52,095 nt of DNA from Clostridia bacterium (GCA_017432485.1 JAFRJB010000067.1:1-52095), one strand, 5' to 3'; numbered from the stretch's first letter, positions 16,591 to 25,360 are shown. The notes: generated from the letters alone by a model not told the origin. Program-made: numbers and translations.

Positions 16591-17091
16591 TTAATTCACT
16601 GTAACAACTTCGTAAATGATAGTTGGATCTTCTAAATAAGGCTCATCGAAAAATACGCTGTATTGATAGCCGCTAATTGTTATTTCAATTCTACTATCGC
16701 CGACAACGTTAAAATCGCCGACATCCGTTTTCTCAATATAATTGTTCCAGCTTTCATAGTATTCGTTAAAAATATCGTCAAAAGCTTTTACAACTACCGG
16801 TTTATCTTCATTTTTATCTACTGTATAAATAATTCTATTATTTTCATATTGTGCAGTGAATTTGACGTTGTGACTGCCATAAACGAAAGAAGACTCCAAA
16901 TTTGGATTATCGGGATAATACATCTGCTCGGAATTCTCAATATGCGTTTCTACAAAAAGCCTTTTGTGAAACTCGGCTATAAATTGAACATATCCGGAAG
17001 CATCTCTGTTTTTATCAATACTTGTTATAGAACAACCGGTTGGCAAACAAAGTAGAAAAACCAAAAATAACGACAAAAATGCGTTTTTCAT
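16591..17091 (-). CDS. Lipoprotein, unknown function
   Basis: 166 residues with a lipoprotein signal peptide (MKNAFLSLFLVFLLCLPTGC, the cysteine at residue 20 in LPTGC being the lipidation site), so it sits on the outer face of the membrane. The mature part has no family I recognise and looks like a small beta-rich domain. The ATG at 17091 has GGAGAGAG just upstream, whereas the in-frame ATG at 17103 precedes that site. A palindrome resembling a Fur box covers its promoter. tRNA-Leu(UAG) follows 7 bases after the stop. Confidence 0.7.
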   Translation of the reverse strand: MKNAFLSLFLVFLLCLPTGCSITSIDKNRDASGYVQFIAEFHKRLFVETHIENSEQMYYPDNPNLESSFVYGSHNVKFTAQYENNRIIYTVDKNEDKPVVVKAFDDIFNEYYESWNNYIEKTDVGDFNVVGDSRIEITISGYQYSVFFDEPYLEDPTIIYEVVTVN

Positions 17092-17124
17092 ATCTCTCTC
17101 CATAAATGCAAAGCAAAGAATATA

Positions 17125-17150
17125 TGATAATTATTATACAATAATTATCA
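17125..17150 (-). promoter_or_regulatory. Fur-box-like palindrome over the lipoprotein promoter
   Basis: TGATAATTATT (17125-17135) is the exact reverse complement of AATAATTATCA (17140-17150), around ATAC. It contains two overlapping sites close to the Gram-positive Fur box TGATAATNATTATCA and includes a minus-strand TATAAT with TTGTAT 16 bp upstream. A metal-responsive Fur-family repressor is a reasonable guess; AT-richness makes chance possible. Confidence 0.45.
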
Positions 17151-17172
17151 AAAAATACAAGTAAAGATTGTG

Positions 17173-18102
17173 CTATTTTTGAGTGGCAATCACATAATGA
17201 GAGCCATCACTGCCAATAACAACAGTGCCGCTTTCATCGGTTCGGTAATACTCGATTTTTTGCTTTTTCATAATCGAAAGCACTTCGTTGTGCGGGTGTC
17301 CGTAGTCATTATCAAGACCGCAGGAAAAGACACAGTAACGCGGGTGCACATACTTCACAAAATTTGCTGCACTTGATTTGGAAGAACCGTGATGCCCCGC
17401 TTTAAGCACATCCGCTTGAATAGGCGCTTTGTTTTTCATTAATTCTTTTTCAACCGTTTTACCGGCATCGCCCATAAATAAGTAAGTAGCATTTTTATAG
17501 CGAATATGCGTGATAATGGAATAGTCATTCTTATCATCATGTACCTGTTGTGTCAAATATGTGGTCAGCACCAGATCGCCAAAGCGGTATTCTTTGGCAT
17601 TGACTGCATATTCCGTTTTGACTTTCATGGTTTTTAGTGTATTGATTAAAGTTGTTTCCGTCTGCGTTTTCTTAATAGAATCCGGCAACTGCGGCAACAA
17701 GTATAAATCGGGCTTAACCGTGTTAAGCAGTGCGGCAAAGCCGCCGATATGGTCGGCATCCGGGTGCGTGGCAATCGCTAAGTCAAAATGGTCAATCTCA
17801 AGCTGCTCTAAATAATCATACACATTCTGCGCTTCTGCTTTTTTGGCGCAATCAATAAGTATGTTATAGTTTTCAAAGCGAATGAGCGTACTGTCCCCCT
17901 GCCCGACATCGATATAATGTACACTCAACGGCTGCCGCGCGGCATCACTGTCTAAAACTTCCGCAACCGCTGTTGAAGTGGCATCTGTAGAGCGCATTGC
18001 TTTTTGCCACAGCTTTTTCGGCGAAAACGTAAATAGCGCCGAGATGAGTAAAACAATGGCAACAGCAATGGATATAATGATTTTTTTATTACTTTTCTTC
18101 AT
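17173..18102 (-). CDS. ComEC/Rec2-like metallo-beta-lactamase-fold hydrolase, membrane-anchored
   Basis: 309 residues: an N-terminal membrane anchor (about 8-27), a linker, then a metallo-beta-lactamase domain like the one at the C-terminus of the competence protein ComEC. Visible motifs are VHYIDVGQGDSTLI, the metal site THPDADHIGG, FMGDAGK, and LKAGHHGSSKSS. Stand-alone versions are common in clostridia; a nuclease or phosphodiesterase outside the membrane is a plausible role. The ComEC membrane channel is absent. No good ribosome binding site is visible before the ATG. It follows ftsK by 35 bp and may share its transcript. Confidence 0.82.
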   Translation of the reverse strand: MKKSNKKIIISIAVAIVLLISALFTFSPKKLWQKAMRSTDATSTAVAEVLDSDAARQPLSVHYIDVGQGDSTLIRFENYNILIDCAKKAEAQNVYDYLEQLEIDHFDLAIATHPDADHIGGFAALLNTVKPDLYLLPQLPDSIKKTQTETTLINTLKTMKVKTEYAVNAKEYRFGDLVLTTYLTQQVHDDKNDYSIITHIRYKNATYLFMGDAGKTVEKELMKNKAPIQADVLKAGHHGSSKSSAANFVKYVHPRYCVFSCGLDNDYGHPHNEVLSIMKKQKIEYYRTDESGTVVIGSDGSHYVIATQK

Positions 18103-18137
18103 ATTAATTCAGTATGATAAAATAGTATAAAGTATTA

Positions 18138-20672
18138 CTACTCGTCATCATTGGCATCATCGGTGAATGACATTTGATCGTCAGGTTTCATGGCGTTTCT
18201 CTCGAGCCATTCATTCTTTGTGATCAGGATTTTTCTCGGTTTTGCACCTTCGGAAGGACCGATAACACCCATTTGTTCGAGTTCATCAATAATGCGCGCA
18301 CCGCGGGCGTAACCGACGGAAAGCTTGCGCTGAATAAAGCTGGTGGAAGCTGCCTGATATTCCAATATCACTTCAACCGCCTTTTCAATTAACGGGTCAT
18401 AGTCACTGTCGCCTTGCGGTTCGACTTCGCCTTTCTTCCCTTTTTCTTTGGTGGCAAGTTCATCAAACTGCTTGTCAATTTCTTCATCATATTCGCCTCT
18501 ACCCTGCTTTTTGATGAAGTCTGTCACTTTTTCAATCTCTTCTTCGCTGACAAAGCAGCCCTGAATTCTGGTAGGCTTATTTGAACCGATCGGATTAAAG
18601 AGCATATCGCCGTTACCAAGTAGCTGCTCCGCGCCGTTTTGGTCAATGATGATACGACTTTCCAAACCGTTGGCAACACTTAATGCAATGCGGGAAGGAA
18701 TGTTGGATTTAATCAAACCGGTAATAACATCCGCTCTGGGGCTTTGTGTGGCAATGACCAGGTGCATACCCGCTGCTCTTGCCATTTGCGCTAAGCGGCA
18801 AATGCTGTCTTCCACATCGCCGGGTGCAACCATCATCAAATCCGCTAACTCATCGATAATAATGACAAACTGGGTCATCGGCGGCATATCTTCATTCGAT
18901 TTGGCAAGTTTATTATATGACTTGATGTCCTTGACCTTATACTGCTCAAAGAGCGCATAGCGGTTCATCATTTCTTTAACCGCCCAAGCCAAGGCGCCTG
19001 CCGCTTTATGCGGATTTTTTACAACCGGGGTCGGCATATGTGGAATACCGTTGTATACACTCAGTTCCACGCCTTTCGGGTCAATCATAATAAACTGAAC
19101 CTCACTCGGCTCCGCGTTATAAAGAATGCTGATAATCATAGAGTTCAGGCATACCGACTTACCCGAGCCGGTCGTACCGGCAATAAGTAAATGCGGCATT
19201 TTCGCCAAATCGGCAAACTGCGGTTCACCTGCGATGTTCTCGCCTAAAGCAACCGTCAATTTCTTGGAACTCATCTTTTCAAATTCGGGAGATTCGAGCA
19301 GAGAGCGAATGCCGACGGTATTTTTATTGGTATTCGGTACTTCTATGCCGATTGCGGTCTTGTTGGGAATGGGCGCAATACGAATACTGGTTGTCGCCAA
19401 ACTCAACGCAATATCCGCCGAGAGATTAGTGATTTTATTAATGCGCACACCGATAGCCGGCTTGATATCATAGCGCGTTACGGAAGGGCCTCTGGTAACG
19501 CCGACCAATTCGGCTTCAACCCCGAAACTGTCTAAGGTATCAATCAAAATTGCAGCATTCTCTTGAATTTCTTTTGCCGAATCGCTCCCCTTTGCACTGC
19601 GAAAACGCTTTAAAAATGAAAGCGAGGGCAAGCGGTAAGAGGATATCTGCTCGGCTGCATCCACCGACTTATCCAGTTCCTCAATCGCTTTTTCTTTCGT
19701 GTAAATATCTGCCTGTTTTTTGGCTTCATTGTCTTTATTGCGTTTATTTTCCGCCTCGATGATTGCTTGCATCTTTGCATCAAAATCTTCATCGTCAAGC
19801 GGTTCTTCCGCATCCTGCGCAGGGCTGTCTTCCGCTACTGCAGCTGGTACAGCGGTTTTAGCGCGGCGTTTTTTGGCACCGGGTCGTTTGGATTTTTCGC
19901 CGGTCAACACATCGGGATCCGGGTCGAGAATATCTAAATCAGGCTGGCGCTTGGTGCGGTAGATTTTGCTTTCATCATAAGCTAAATCATCTAATTCCTG
20001 CTGCTCGGCAGCTTCTCTTTCTCTCTTTTCGGCTTTTCGCTGCTTCATATCTTCCAAATCACTCTTAGCTTTTGTGTGCACTCGCTGTGCCGAAGCGGTG
20101 AGTTTGGAAACCGTTGTACCGGTAATAATCATTAAATCGGTTAAGGTGGCAACAATCGTAATTATTTTACCGCCGGTCGGTCCTAATACAGCTCCGATCG
20201 GGAAACCGAGTAATGTGCCTATTACGCCGCTTCCCAAACCGTCAGCAGCATTATATTCTTTAAGAAGAAAATCACTGAATGCAGAAAAAGAACTGCCGTC
20301 ATAACTCTTAAACATAAAAATAGTTGCCGAAAGGAACAACAGCAATAAAACCACTTCCACACACTTGGCAGTGATATTATTACTGAATTTATCCATCGAC
20401 AAAATAACTGCAAGATAAATAAGCAAAATCGGAATAACAAACGCACAAAAGCCGGCAACACCAAGCACAAAATTGTGAATGGTTGTCCACCCCGATTCCC
20501 CGGGAATGGCAGCAAGCAAGAACGAAACAATACCGAAAACAAGCAAAACAATCGCAGCGATTTCCCGCTGTTTTTTTTGCTTTAGTTGCACTTCATCTAT
20601 CTTTGCATTTTTTGAAGATGTTTTCGCCTTAGTTTTGGCTGAAGACTTTTGATTACTTTTCTTTTGTGCCAT
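18138..20672 (-). CDS. ftsK: DNA translocase FtsK/SpoIIIE
   Basis: Septal ATP-driven pump that moves chromosome ends, or the forespore chromosome, through the division septum. The 844-residue protein has a basic N-terminal tail, four or five membrane helices (about 37-185), a low-complexity charged linker (about 205-340) and the motor domain with GTTGSGKSV (Walker A, about 520), MIDPKGVELSVY, IIIDELADLMM (Walker B) and RLAQMARAAGMHLVIATQSPRADVITGLIKSNIP split across the sequence, followed by the C-terminal winged-helix gamma domain (SFIQRKLSVGYARGARIIDELE). AAGGA precedes the ATG. Whether it acts as FtsK or SpoIIIE cannot be told from sequence. Confidence 0.95.
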   Translation of the reverse strand: MAQKKSNQKSSAKTKAKTSSKNAKIDEVQLKQKKQREIAAIVLLVFGIVSFLLAAIPGESGWTTIHNFVLGVAGFCAFVIPILLIYLAVILSMDKFSNNITAKCVEVVLLLLFLSATIFMFKSYDGSSFSAFSDFLLKEYNAADGLGSGVIGTLLGFPIGAVLGPTGGKIITIVATLTDLMIITGTTVSKLTASAQRVHTKAKSDLEDMKQRKAEKREREAAEQQELDDLAYDESKIYRTKRQPDLDILDPDPDVLTGEKSKRPGAKKRRAKTAVPAAVAEDSPAQDAEEPLDDEDFDAKMQAIIEAENKRNKDNEAKKQADIYTKEKAIEELDKSVDAAEQISSYRLPSLSFLKRFRSAKGSDSAKEIQENAAILIDTLDSFGVEAELVGVTRGPSVTRYDIKPAIGVRINKITNLSADIALSLATTSIRIAPIPNKTAIGIEVPNTNKNTVGIRSLLESPEFEKMSSKKLTVALGENIAGEPQFADLAKMPHLLIAGTTGSGKSVCLNSMIISILYNAEPSEVQFIMIDPKGVELSVYNGIPHMPTPVVKNPHKAAGALAWAVKEMMNRYALFEQYKVKDIKSYNKLAKSNEDMPPMTQFVIIIDELADLMMVAPGDVEDSICRLAQMARAAGMHLVIATQSPRADVITGLIKSNIPSRIALSVANGLESRIIIDQNGAEQLLGNGDMLFNPIGSNKPTRIQGCFVSEEEIEKVTDFIKKQGRGEYDEEIDKQFDELATKEKGKKGEVEPQGDSDYDPLIEKAVEVILEYQAASTSFIQRKLSVGYARGARIIDELEQMGVIGPSEGAKPRKILITKNEWLERNAMKPDDQMSFTDDANDDE

Positions 20673-20703
20673 AACAATTCCTTTTCATATCGATATTTAA
20701 TTA

Positions 20704-20732
20704 ATTATAACACAAACATACTTAAAACGCAA
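20704..20732 (-). promoter_or_regulatory. Promoter of ftsK
   Basis: On the minus strand TTGCGT (20727-20732), a 17-bp spacer and TATAAT (20704-20709), about 30 bases before the ftsK ATG. Confidence 0.6.
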
Positions 20733-20777
20733 TATATTGTAATTAATTATATTTGTAACACAAAATACGCGCCTGAT

Positions 20778-20806
20778 TTGACAAAACTGCTTTAAATAAC
20801 TATAAT
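20778..20806 (+). promoter_or_regulatory. Consensus promoter giving a leaderless mRNA
   Basis: Perfect TTGACA (20778-20783), a 17-bp spacer and perfect TATAAT (20801-20806). The predicted start site is 20812-20814, exactly at the ATG (20814) of the next gene. Confidence 0.75.
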
Positions 20807-20813
20807 ATGGGGT

Positions 20814-21485
20814 ATGAATTTAATCTCTGATGGAAAAATTTTAGATGCAGTCCCCTTTTCTACAGGTGTTTTATTTGTGGAAATGGTGAACTTGGAATCC
20901 GGCGAAGCAAGACTTGCTTATCGCTGTTTTGATATTGTGCAAAACAGCTTTTTGCCGGTGACAATGGGCGTTTACCTGCTCAATAAATTCGGTCCCGCTT
21001 ATGAAGCGATTTCCGACCAACTCAATAACTGCGTACTTTGTGATGCAGCCGTTTTGCCCGATATGCGCGTGATTGTTTTAACGCCTGACGGTAACTGTGC
21101 GATTTTCTCAAAAGACGGAGAGTTAGCTTGGAACGGGCAATTCTCTTACCACGATAATTATGTGCGTTCTCCCTTTACAAACGGTGATTATTTTTGGTGC
21201 ACGGTGCCGGATGAAAACTCCATTGTACAGTATGATGCGGGCAGTTTAAAAACACATATCCGCATCGGCAATGTGGATTCTTCCGCTTTCGTTTCCCCTG
21301 TTACCCTTTCGGTATATGATGATGTGGTTTATGTATGCAACTCGAGCATCGGCAAAATCAAAACCATCAGTTTACCGATGTATGAGGTCGGTGAATACAA
21401 AAGCTTTGAAGAACCGATTTATAAATATATGCAAGTAGCAAATAATGAGGTCGTTTGGCTTAAATCCGGTTTATATATTTTATAA
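20814..21485 (+). CDS. Unknown protein, beta-propeller-like, probably from a leaderless transcript
   Basis: 223 residues with no signal peptide or membrane helix. It consists of short beta-strand-like stretches in the manner of a WD/quinoprotein propeller (LTPDGNCAIFSKDGELAWNG, WCTVPDENSIVQYDAGSL, SVYDDVVYVCNSS, ANNEVVWLKSGLYIL), but I recognise no named family. The start codon lies 7 bases after a perfect -10 box, so there is no room for a leader; a GGGG one base before the ATG is too close to act as a normal ribosome binding site. It is the only plus-strand gene between sigK and rubrerythrin, with its own promoter and terminator. Confidence 0.7.
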   Translation: MNLISDGKILDAVPFSTGVLFVEMVNLESGEARLAYRCFDIVQNSFLPVTMGVYLLNKFGPAYEAISDQLNNCVLCDAAVLPDMRVIVLTPDGNCAIFSKDGELAWNGQFSYHDNYVRSPFTNGDYFWCTVPDENSIVQYDAGSLKTHIRIGNVDSSAFVSPVTLSVYDDVVYVCNSSIGKIKTISLPMYEVGEYKSFEEPIYKYMQVANNEVVWLKSGLYIL

Positions 21486-21496
21486 TAGTAAAATGA

Positions 21497-21528
21497 AAGA
21501 CTGACTTAACAACTGTTAAGTCAGTCTT
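21497..21528. terminator. Bidirectional terminator
   Basis: AAGACTGACTTAAC (21497-21510) pairs perfectly with 21515-21528 around AACT, followed by TTTTT on the plus strand and TTTCATTTT on the minus strand. It separates the converging leaderless gene and mnmA. Confidence 0.9.
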
Positions 21529-21542
21529 TTTTTGTTAAAAAA

Positions 21543-22610
21543 CTAAATAATCGTTCCGCCGCCGACAACCGTATCGCCATCGTATAGAACAAGCGCCTGC
21601 CCTTTTGCAGCGGGTGTACTGACCGCATCGTCAAACACAACACGAACCTTGTCTGCTCCAGCAGGATACACGCTAGCAGGCTGTTCTGCCTGATTATAGC
21701 GCAGCCTTGCTTTTACATGAAGCGGCTTGCAGAGGTTCTCTATGGCAATCCAGTTCATATGGTCAGCATATACCTCTTTGCATACCAAATCTTCTTTATA
21801 ACAAAGAATTACCTCATTGTTTTCGACATCTTTTTTGCAAACATACATTGGTCTCGGCAGTGCAAGCCCGAGACCTTTTCGCTGCCCGACCGTATAGCGA
21901 ATAATACCTTTATGTTCGCCGAGCACATTACCCGCCAAGTCTTTAAAGTAACCGGGTGCATAGGTTTTGCCGGTATAGCGCTCAATAAATGCCGCATAGT
22001 CGCCGTCGGGAATAAAGCAAATATCCTGGCTTTCCTGCTTATGAGAATTGACAAAGCCGTTTTCTTCGGCAAGCGCTCTTGCTTCGGTTTTGGTATAATC
22101 ACCGAGCGGGAATCGAATGTGAGAAAGCTGCTCTTGTGAAAGATTATAAAGAACGTAAGACTGGTCTTTACTCAAATCCTTAGCTTTTTTGAGTAGCCAC
22201 CTGCCGCTGTCAGGATCTTTTACAATGCGCGCATAATGCCCGGTCACTACATAATCAAAACCAAGCTCATGCATTTTATCAAATAAGCGCTCAAACTTTA
22301 AATACTTATTGCACTCGATGCATGGGTTCGGGGTTGCCCCGCACTCGTAGGAGTGCACAAAGTTTTCAATAACTTTCTCTTGAAATTCACCGGTAAAGTT
22401 AAACACATAAAACGGAATGCCGAGCCTTGCTGCAACCGCACGTGCATCCTGCGTGTCGTCACTTGTGCAGCAGCTCTTATTTTTGCTGATATCTTCGCTG
22501 TGATACAGTTTCATTGTAGCGCCGATGCACTCATAGCCGCTTTGCAGGCTTAAAAGTGCTGCCACCGAAGAATCCACACCACCGCTCATTGCAATAATTG
22601 CTTTTTTCAT
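21543..22610 (-). CDS. mnmA: tRNA-specific 2-thiouridylase MnmA
   Basis: Puts sulfur on uridine 34 of Lys, Glu and Gln tRNAs. The 355-residue enzyme has the ATP-binding P-loop SGGVDSSVAALL (about 9-20), the catalytic cysteine of NPCIECNKYLKFERL, the GHYARI motif, the second catalytic cysteine in SQDICFIPDGDY, and the C-terminal TVGQRKGLGL. It begins inside the last four bases (ATGA) of the upstream nucleotidyltransferase gene. tRNA-Gln(TTG), a natural substrate, is encoded at 35507 in this window. No cysteine desulfurase gene is adjacent. Confidence 0.97.
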   Translation of the reverse strand: MKKAIIAMSGGVDSSVAALLSLQSGYECIGATMKLYHSEDISKNKSCCTSDDTQDARAVAARLGIPFYVFNFTGEFQEKVIENFVHSYECGATPNPCIECNKYLKFERLFDKMHELGFDYVVTGHYARIVKDPDSGRWLLKKAKDLSKDQSYVLYNLSQEQLSHIRFPLGDYTKTEARALAEENGFVNSHKQESQDICFIPDGDYAAFIERYTGKTYAPGYFKDLAGNVLGEHKGIIRYTVGQRKGLGLALPRPMYVCKKDVENNEVILCYKEDLVCKEVYADHMNWIAIENLCKPLHVKARLRYNQAEQPASVYPAGADKVRVVFDDAVSTPAAKGQALVLYDGDTVVGGGTII

Positions 22611-23725
22611 AGACCTATTTTTGTATAAAAATCTTTAATTTCATCATAATCTCTATGGTGGAAAGAGCCTACCGTTTTTAAGCGCTGCCTGATGGTGCCT
22701 TTATAATCAACTGCGCGCTTTACCCAATAGTACGGCACTTTATACTTTTTGTCTTTTACATCCGGATAATGAATTGCCAAACGCTCCGCATTGGGAAAAA
22801 CTGCGGAAACATATTTATTGCGTTTACCGGAATTGGTGCGGTTATAGTCAAAAATCACACCCGAACCGTAGGCGCCGAAATCCAGCACATACTCTTCATA
22901 TGTTTTTGTGATTTCATCTGCTTCGCCGCCGTTAAACCAATAATCTGTCAGTTTAACCGATGCATCATGAAACCTGGTAAGTTTAAACTTTTTCAGTTTC
23001 AGTTCCACATATTCCTCGTCAAGTTCTAAGATATCGCGCAAAACTTTAATATCCATAAAAAACTTCACACCGGCACCGGAGTCATAAAAATGTTGGGCTA
23101 AATGACAGAAATGGAATAAATAGAAATCCTCATTGGTCATAGTGTACTCCAAGCCATCTACCGTAATGCCGTGAAGAAACGGATTATACTTGAAGTTTTT
23201 GCCGATTTTGGTCAGTGGAGAAAGCAACTGCTTATGCATTTCAACCTCCATATATGGCAGTTTTTTGTAAAAATCGGAATTGATGCCGGAAAACGTTAAA
23301 TTGTAGCCGTTGTCATAAAAAATCTCGCGCACTCTGTCGGTATAACCGGGCTGATAATAAATATCAATATCCGCTGCCGAGCGCAAAATCTCAAGCGGAT
23401 ACATTTTTCTTGTGATAATACCCTTCATCAGCATATAAGGAATGGTGTTATCGCGAAATTGGCAAAGAAGCTCCTCCAACTGCGTATTTTCACTTTCCTG
23501 CTTTGCAAGCGCTTCTTCATATGCCAGCGCAAATTTTTCTCTTTCTTCATCCGGCAAATAATCGGTATCTTTCAAGGCCAGGTAAACATTGGTTTCCACA
23601 CCGTTTTGCCTGGAAAAGCGGTACAATTTTTTCCAATCCACCTCTTGAGCAGGCTGCGGCGCACTGCAAAGTTTTAAGCTGCAGTTTAAACACTCTACTA
23701 AATATTGTTTATAATATTCAATCAT
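22607..23725 (-). CDS. Nucleotidyltransferase-family protein (NTP_transf_5-like)
   Basis: 372 residues. The segment YMLMKGIITRKMYP followed by EILRSAADIDIYY (about residues 95-130) matches the uncharacterised nucleotidyltransferase family NTP_transf_5, in which a lysine-glycine pair and a D-x-D metal site lie about 20 residues apart. Some family members sit in polysaccharide clusters, but here it overlaps mnmA by 4 bases and no glycan genes are near. AGGAG is 8 bases before the ATG, and a promoter lies at 23755-23783. The substrate is unknown; a link to tRNA thiolation is suggested only by position. Confidence 0.7.
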   Translation of the reverse strand: MIEYYKQYLVECLNCSLKLCSAPQPAQEVDWKKLYRFSRQNGVETNVYLALKDTDYLPDEEREKFALAYEEALAKQESENTQLEELLCQFRDNTIPYMLMKGIITRKMYPLEILRSAADIDIYYQPGYTDRVREIFYDNGYNLTFSGINSDFYKKLPYMEVEMHKQLLSPLTKIGKNFKYNPFLHGITVDGLEYTMTNEDFYLFHFCHLAQHFYDSGAGVKFFMDIKVLRDILELDEEYVELKLKKFKLTRFHDASVKLTDYWFNGGEADEITKTYEEYVLDFGAYGSGVIFDYNRTNSGKRNKYVSAVFPNAERLAIHYPDVKDKKYKVPYYWVKRAVDYKGTIRQRLKTVGSFHHRDYDEIKDFYTKIGL

Positions 23726-23754
23726 AAAACCGGCTCCTTTGAATTTATAGTTAA

Positions 23755-23783
23755 ATTATACCATATATATATTTAATTGTAAA
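23755..23783 (-). promoter_or_regulatory. Promoter of the nucleotidyltransferase-mnmA pair
   Basis: On the minus strand TTTACA (23778-23783), a 17-bp spacer and TATAAT (23755-23760). Confidence 0.6.
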
Positions 23784-23837
23784 TTGAATAATCACCCTTT
23801 TTCTGCCAAAAATAGTAAAAAAGAAAGGATGAAAGTT

Positions 23838-24374
23838 ATGAACAAATATCAGGGAACGCAAACCGAGCAAAATTTAAAAGAAGCCTATGCAGTCGAAAGC
23901 AAAGCGAGAAATAAATACACCTTCTTTGCCACGACTGCCAAAAATGAAGGATACGAGCAAATTGCGGATATCTTTTTAAAAACAGCCGACAATGAAAGAG
24001 AACACGCCGAAATGTGGTTTAGCGAATTAGGCGGTATTTCCAACTGCCTTGACAATTTGAACTCCGCTGCGCAGGACGAGAACAAGGAATGGAGTGAAAT
24101 GTACGAAAGCTTCGCCAATCAGGCACAACAAGACGGCTTTACCGAGTTAGCCGAGAAATTCAGAGCGGTTGGTGCGATTGAAAAAACACATGAAGAGAGG
24201 TTTCAAGCGCTTATTCAAAACATTCAAACACAACAGGTTTTTCAAAAGGAATGCGAACATACCTGGGAATGCAGAGCTTGCGGCCATCGCCTGACCGGTA
24301 AAGAAACACCGTTTGCCTGCCCCGTTTGCTCACACCCGCAGGCATTTTACCAACTCAATTGCGAAAATTATTAA
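23838..24374 (+). CDS. Rubrerythrin
   Basis: Non-heme diiron peroxidase that detoxifies hydrogen peroxide in anaerobes. 178 residues: a four-helix ferritin-like domain with iron ligands in [29 protein letters not shown], and [11 protein letters not shown], then a C-terminal rubredoxin domain with two CxxC pairs (CRACGH and CPVCSH). The ATG at 23838 is chosen because AGAAAGGATG lies just upstream; the longer frame from 23784 has no family match. It stands alone, and I see no clear PerR box upstream. Confidence 0.95.
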   Translation: MNKYQGTQTEQNLKEAYAVESKARNKYTFFATTAKNEGYEQIADIFLKTADNEREHAEMWFSELGGISNCLDNLNSAAQDENKEWSEMYESFANQAQQDGFTELAEKFRAVGAIEKTHEERFQALIQNIQTQQVFQKECEHTWECRACGHRLTGKETPFACPVCSHPQAFYQLNCENY

Positions 24375-24410
24375 TAATTGCAAATTGTTGTGGCGATTTT
24401 TCCTTTTTTA

Positions 24411-24419
24411 TGCTAAAAT
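24411..24419 (+). promoter_or_regulatory. Extended -10 element of thyA-folA
   Basis: TGCTAAAAT (24411-24419) is an extended -10 (TGnTAAAAT) 29 bases before the thyA start. The -35 region is poor, which is common with extended -10 promoters. Confidence 0.4.
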
Positions 24420-24448
24420 AGTATAAATACGCAACGGAGGAAAAATGG

Positions 24449-25351
24449 ATGTCACAGTGGGATAAAGACTACCTTGCACTTTGTAAAAAGATTTTAGAAA
24501 ACGGTGTGGAAGTGGAAAACCGCACGGGTATAAATACCATTAAGCTACCCGCACACCATTTTCATTTTAACCTTTCCGAAGAATTCCCGATTTTAACAAC
24601 CAAGCAGCTGTTCATTCGCCAAGCAGTATTGGAAATGCTGTGGATTTATCAAGCGCAATCTAACGATGTACGCTGGCTGCAGGAGCGCAATGTGCATATT
24701 TGGGATGAATGGGAGATTGATGAAAAAGGCGTATGGACTGCCACACAATTGGTGCCCGATGAAACCGGCGCTCTGAAAAAGCAGAAAATTCAAAAACAAT
24801 TTCCCAAGGAATTTGCCCATACCATCGGTACGGCATACGGTTACATTGTCCGCAAATTCCAAATGACACAAGAACTCATTGATAAAATTAAAAACCATCC
24901 CGAAGACAGAAGGATGGTGATGACTATGTGGCAAAATGACTATCTGAATACGGCAGTTCTCCCCTCTTGTGTGTGGTCCAGTGAATGGGATGTGACGGAT
25001 GGGAAACTCAACTGCTGGGTGCACCAGCGCTCCTGCGATGTGCCGCTCGGCTTACCTTTTAATGTAACGCAATATGCCACACTGCTGTGTATGCTCGCTA
25101 AGGTCTGCGGTTTAGAACCCGGCACGATGGATTGGAGCATTAAGGATGCCCACATCTATGTCAATCAAATTGACGGCATTCGCGAGCAAATTGTTCGATT
25201 TGAAAATGGCGGCGATTTACCGGCGCCTAAACTTTGGCTCAATCCCGACATTGATGATTTCTTCGCATTTGACAATTCCAAAGATTGTAAAGATATTAAA
25301 CTGCTCGACTATCAACATATGGGAAAAATATCTTTCCCGATTGCCCAGTAG
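24449..25351 (+). CDS. thyA: Thymidylate synthase ThyA, divergent
   Basis: Makes dTMP from dUMP, using methylenetetrahydrofolate as carbon donor and reductant. The 300-residue protein has the start EVENRTGINT, FPILTTKQL, the paired arginines R154-R155 in DRRMVMTMW, the catalytic cysteine C174 in AVLPSCVWS, and the dUMP-binding QRSCDVPLGLPFN. It differs from E. coli-type ThyA: the segment between the N-terminal domain and the catalytic loop contains an insert with AYGYIVRKF where GPVYGKQWR is usual, and LPPCH is LPSCV. GGAGG lies upstream of the chosen ATG. It is directly followed by folA, which recycles the dihydrofolate produced. Confidence 0.9.
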   Translation: MSQWDKDYLALCKKILENGVEVENRTGINTIKLPAHHFHFNLSEEFPILTTKQLFIRQAVLEMLWIYQAQSNDVRWLQERNVHIWDEWEIDEKGVWTATQLVPDETGALKKQKIQKQFPKEFAHTIGTAYGYIVRKFQMTQELIDKIKNHPEDRRMVMTMWQNDYLNTAVLPSCVWSSEWDVTDGKLNCWVHQRSCDVPLGLPFNVTQYATLLCMLAKVCGLEPGTMDWSIKDAHIYVNQIDGIREQIVRFENGGDLPAPKLWLNPDIDDFFAFDNSKDCKDIKLLDYQHMGKISFPIAQ

Positions 25352-25360
25352 GAAACGCTT

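Noticed and set aside
23743..23837. PerR box upstream of rubrerythrin
   Set aside because: Only loose AT-rich resemblance (TTATAG...ATTATA); it does not fit TTATAATNATTATAA well enough.
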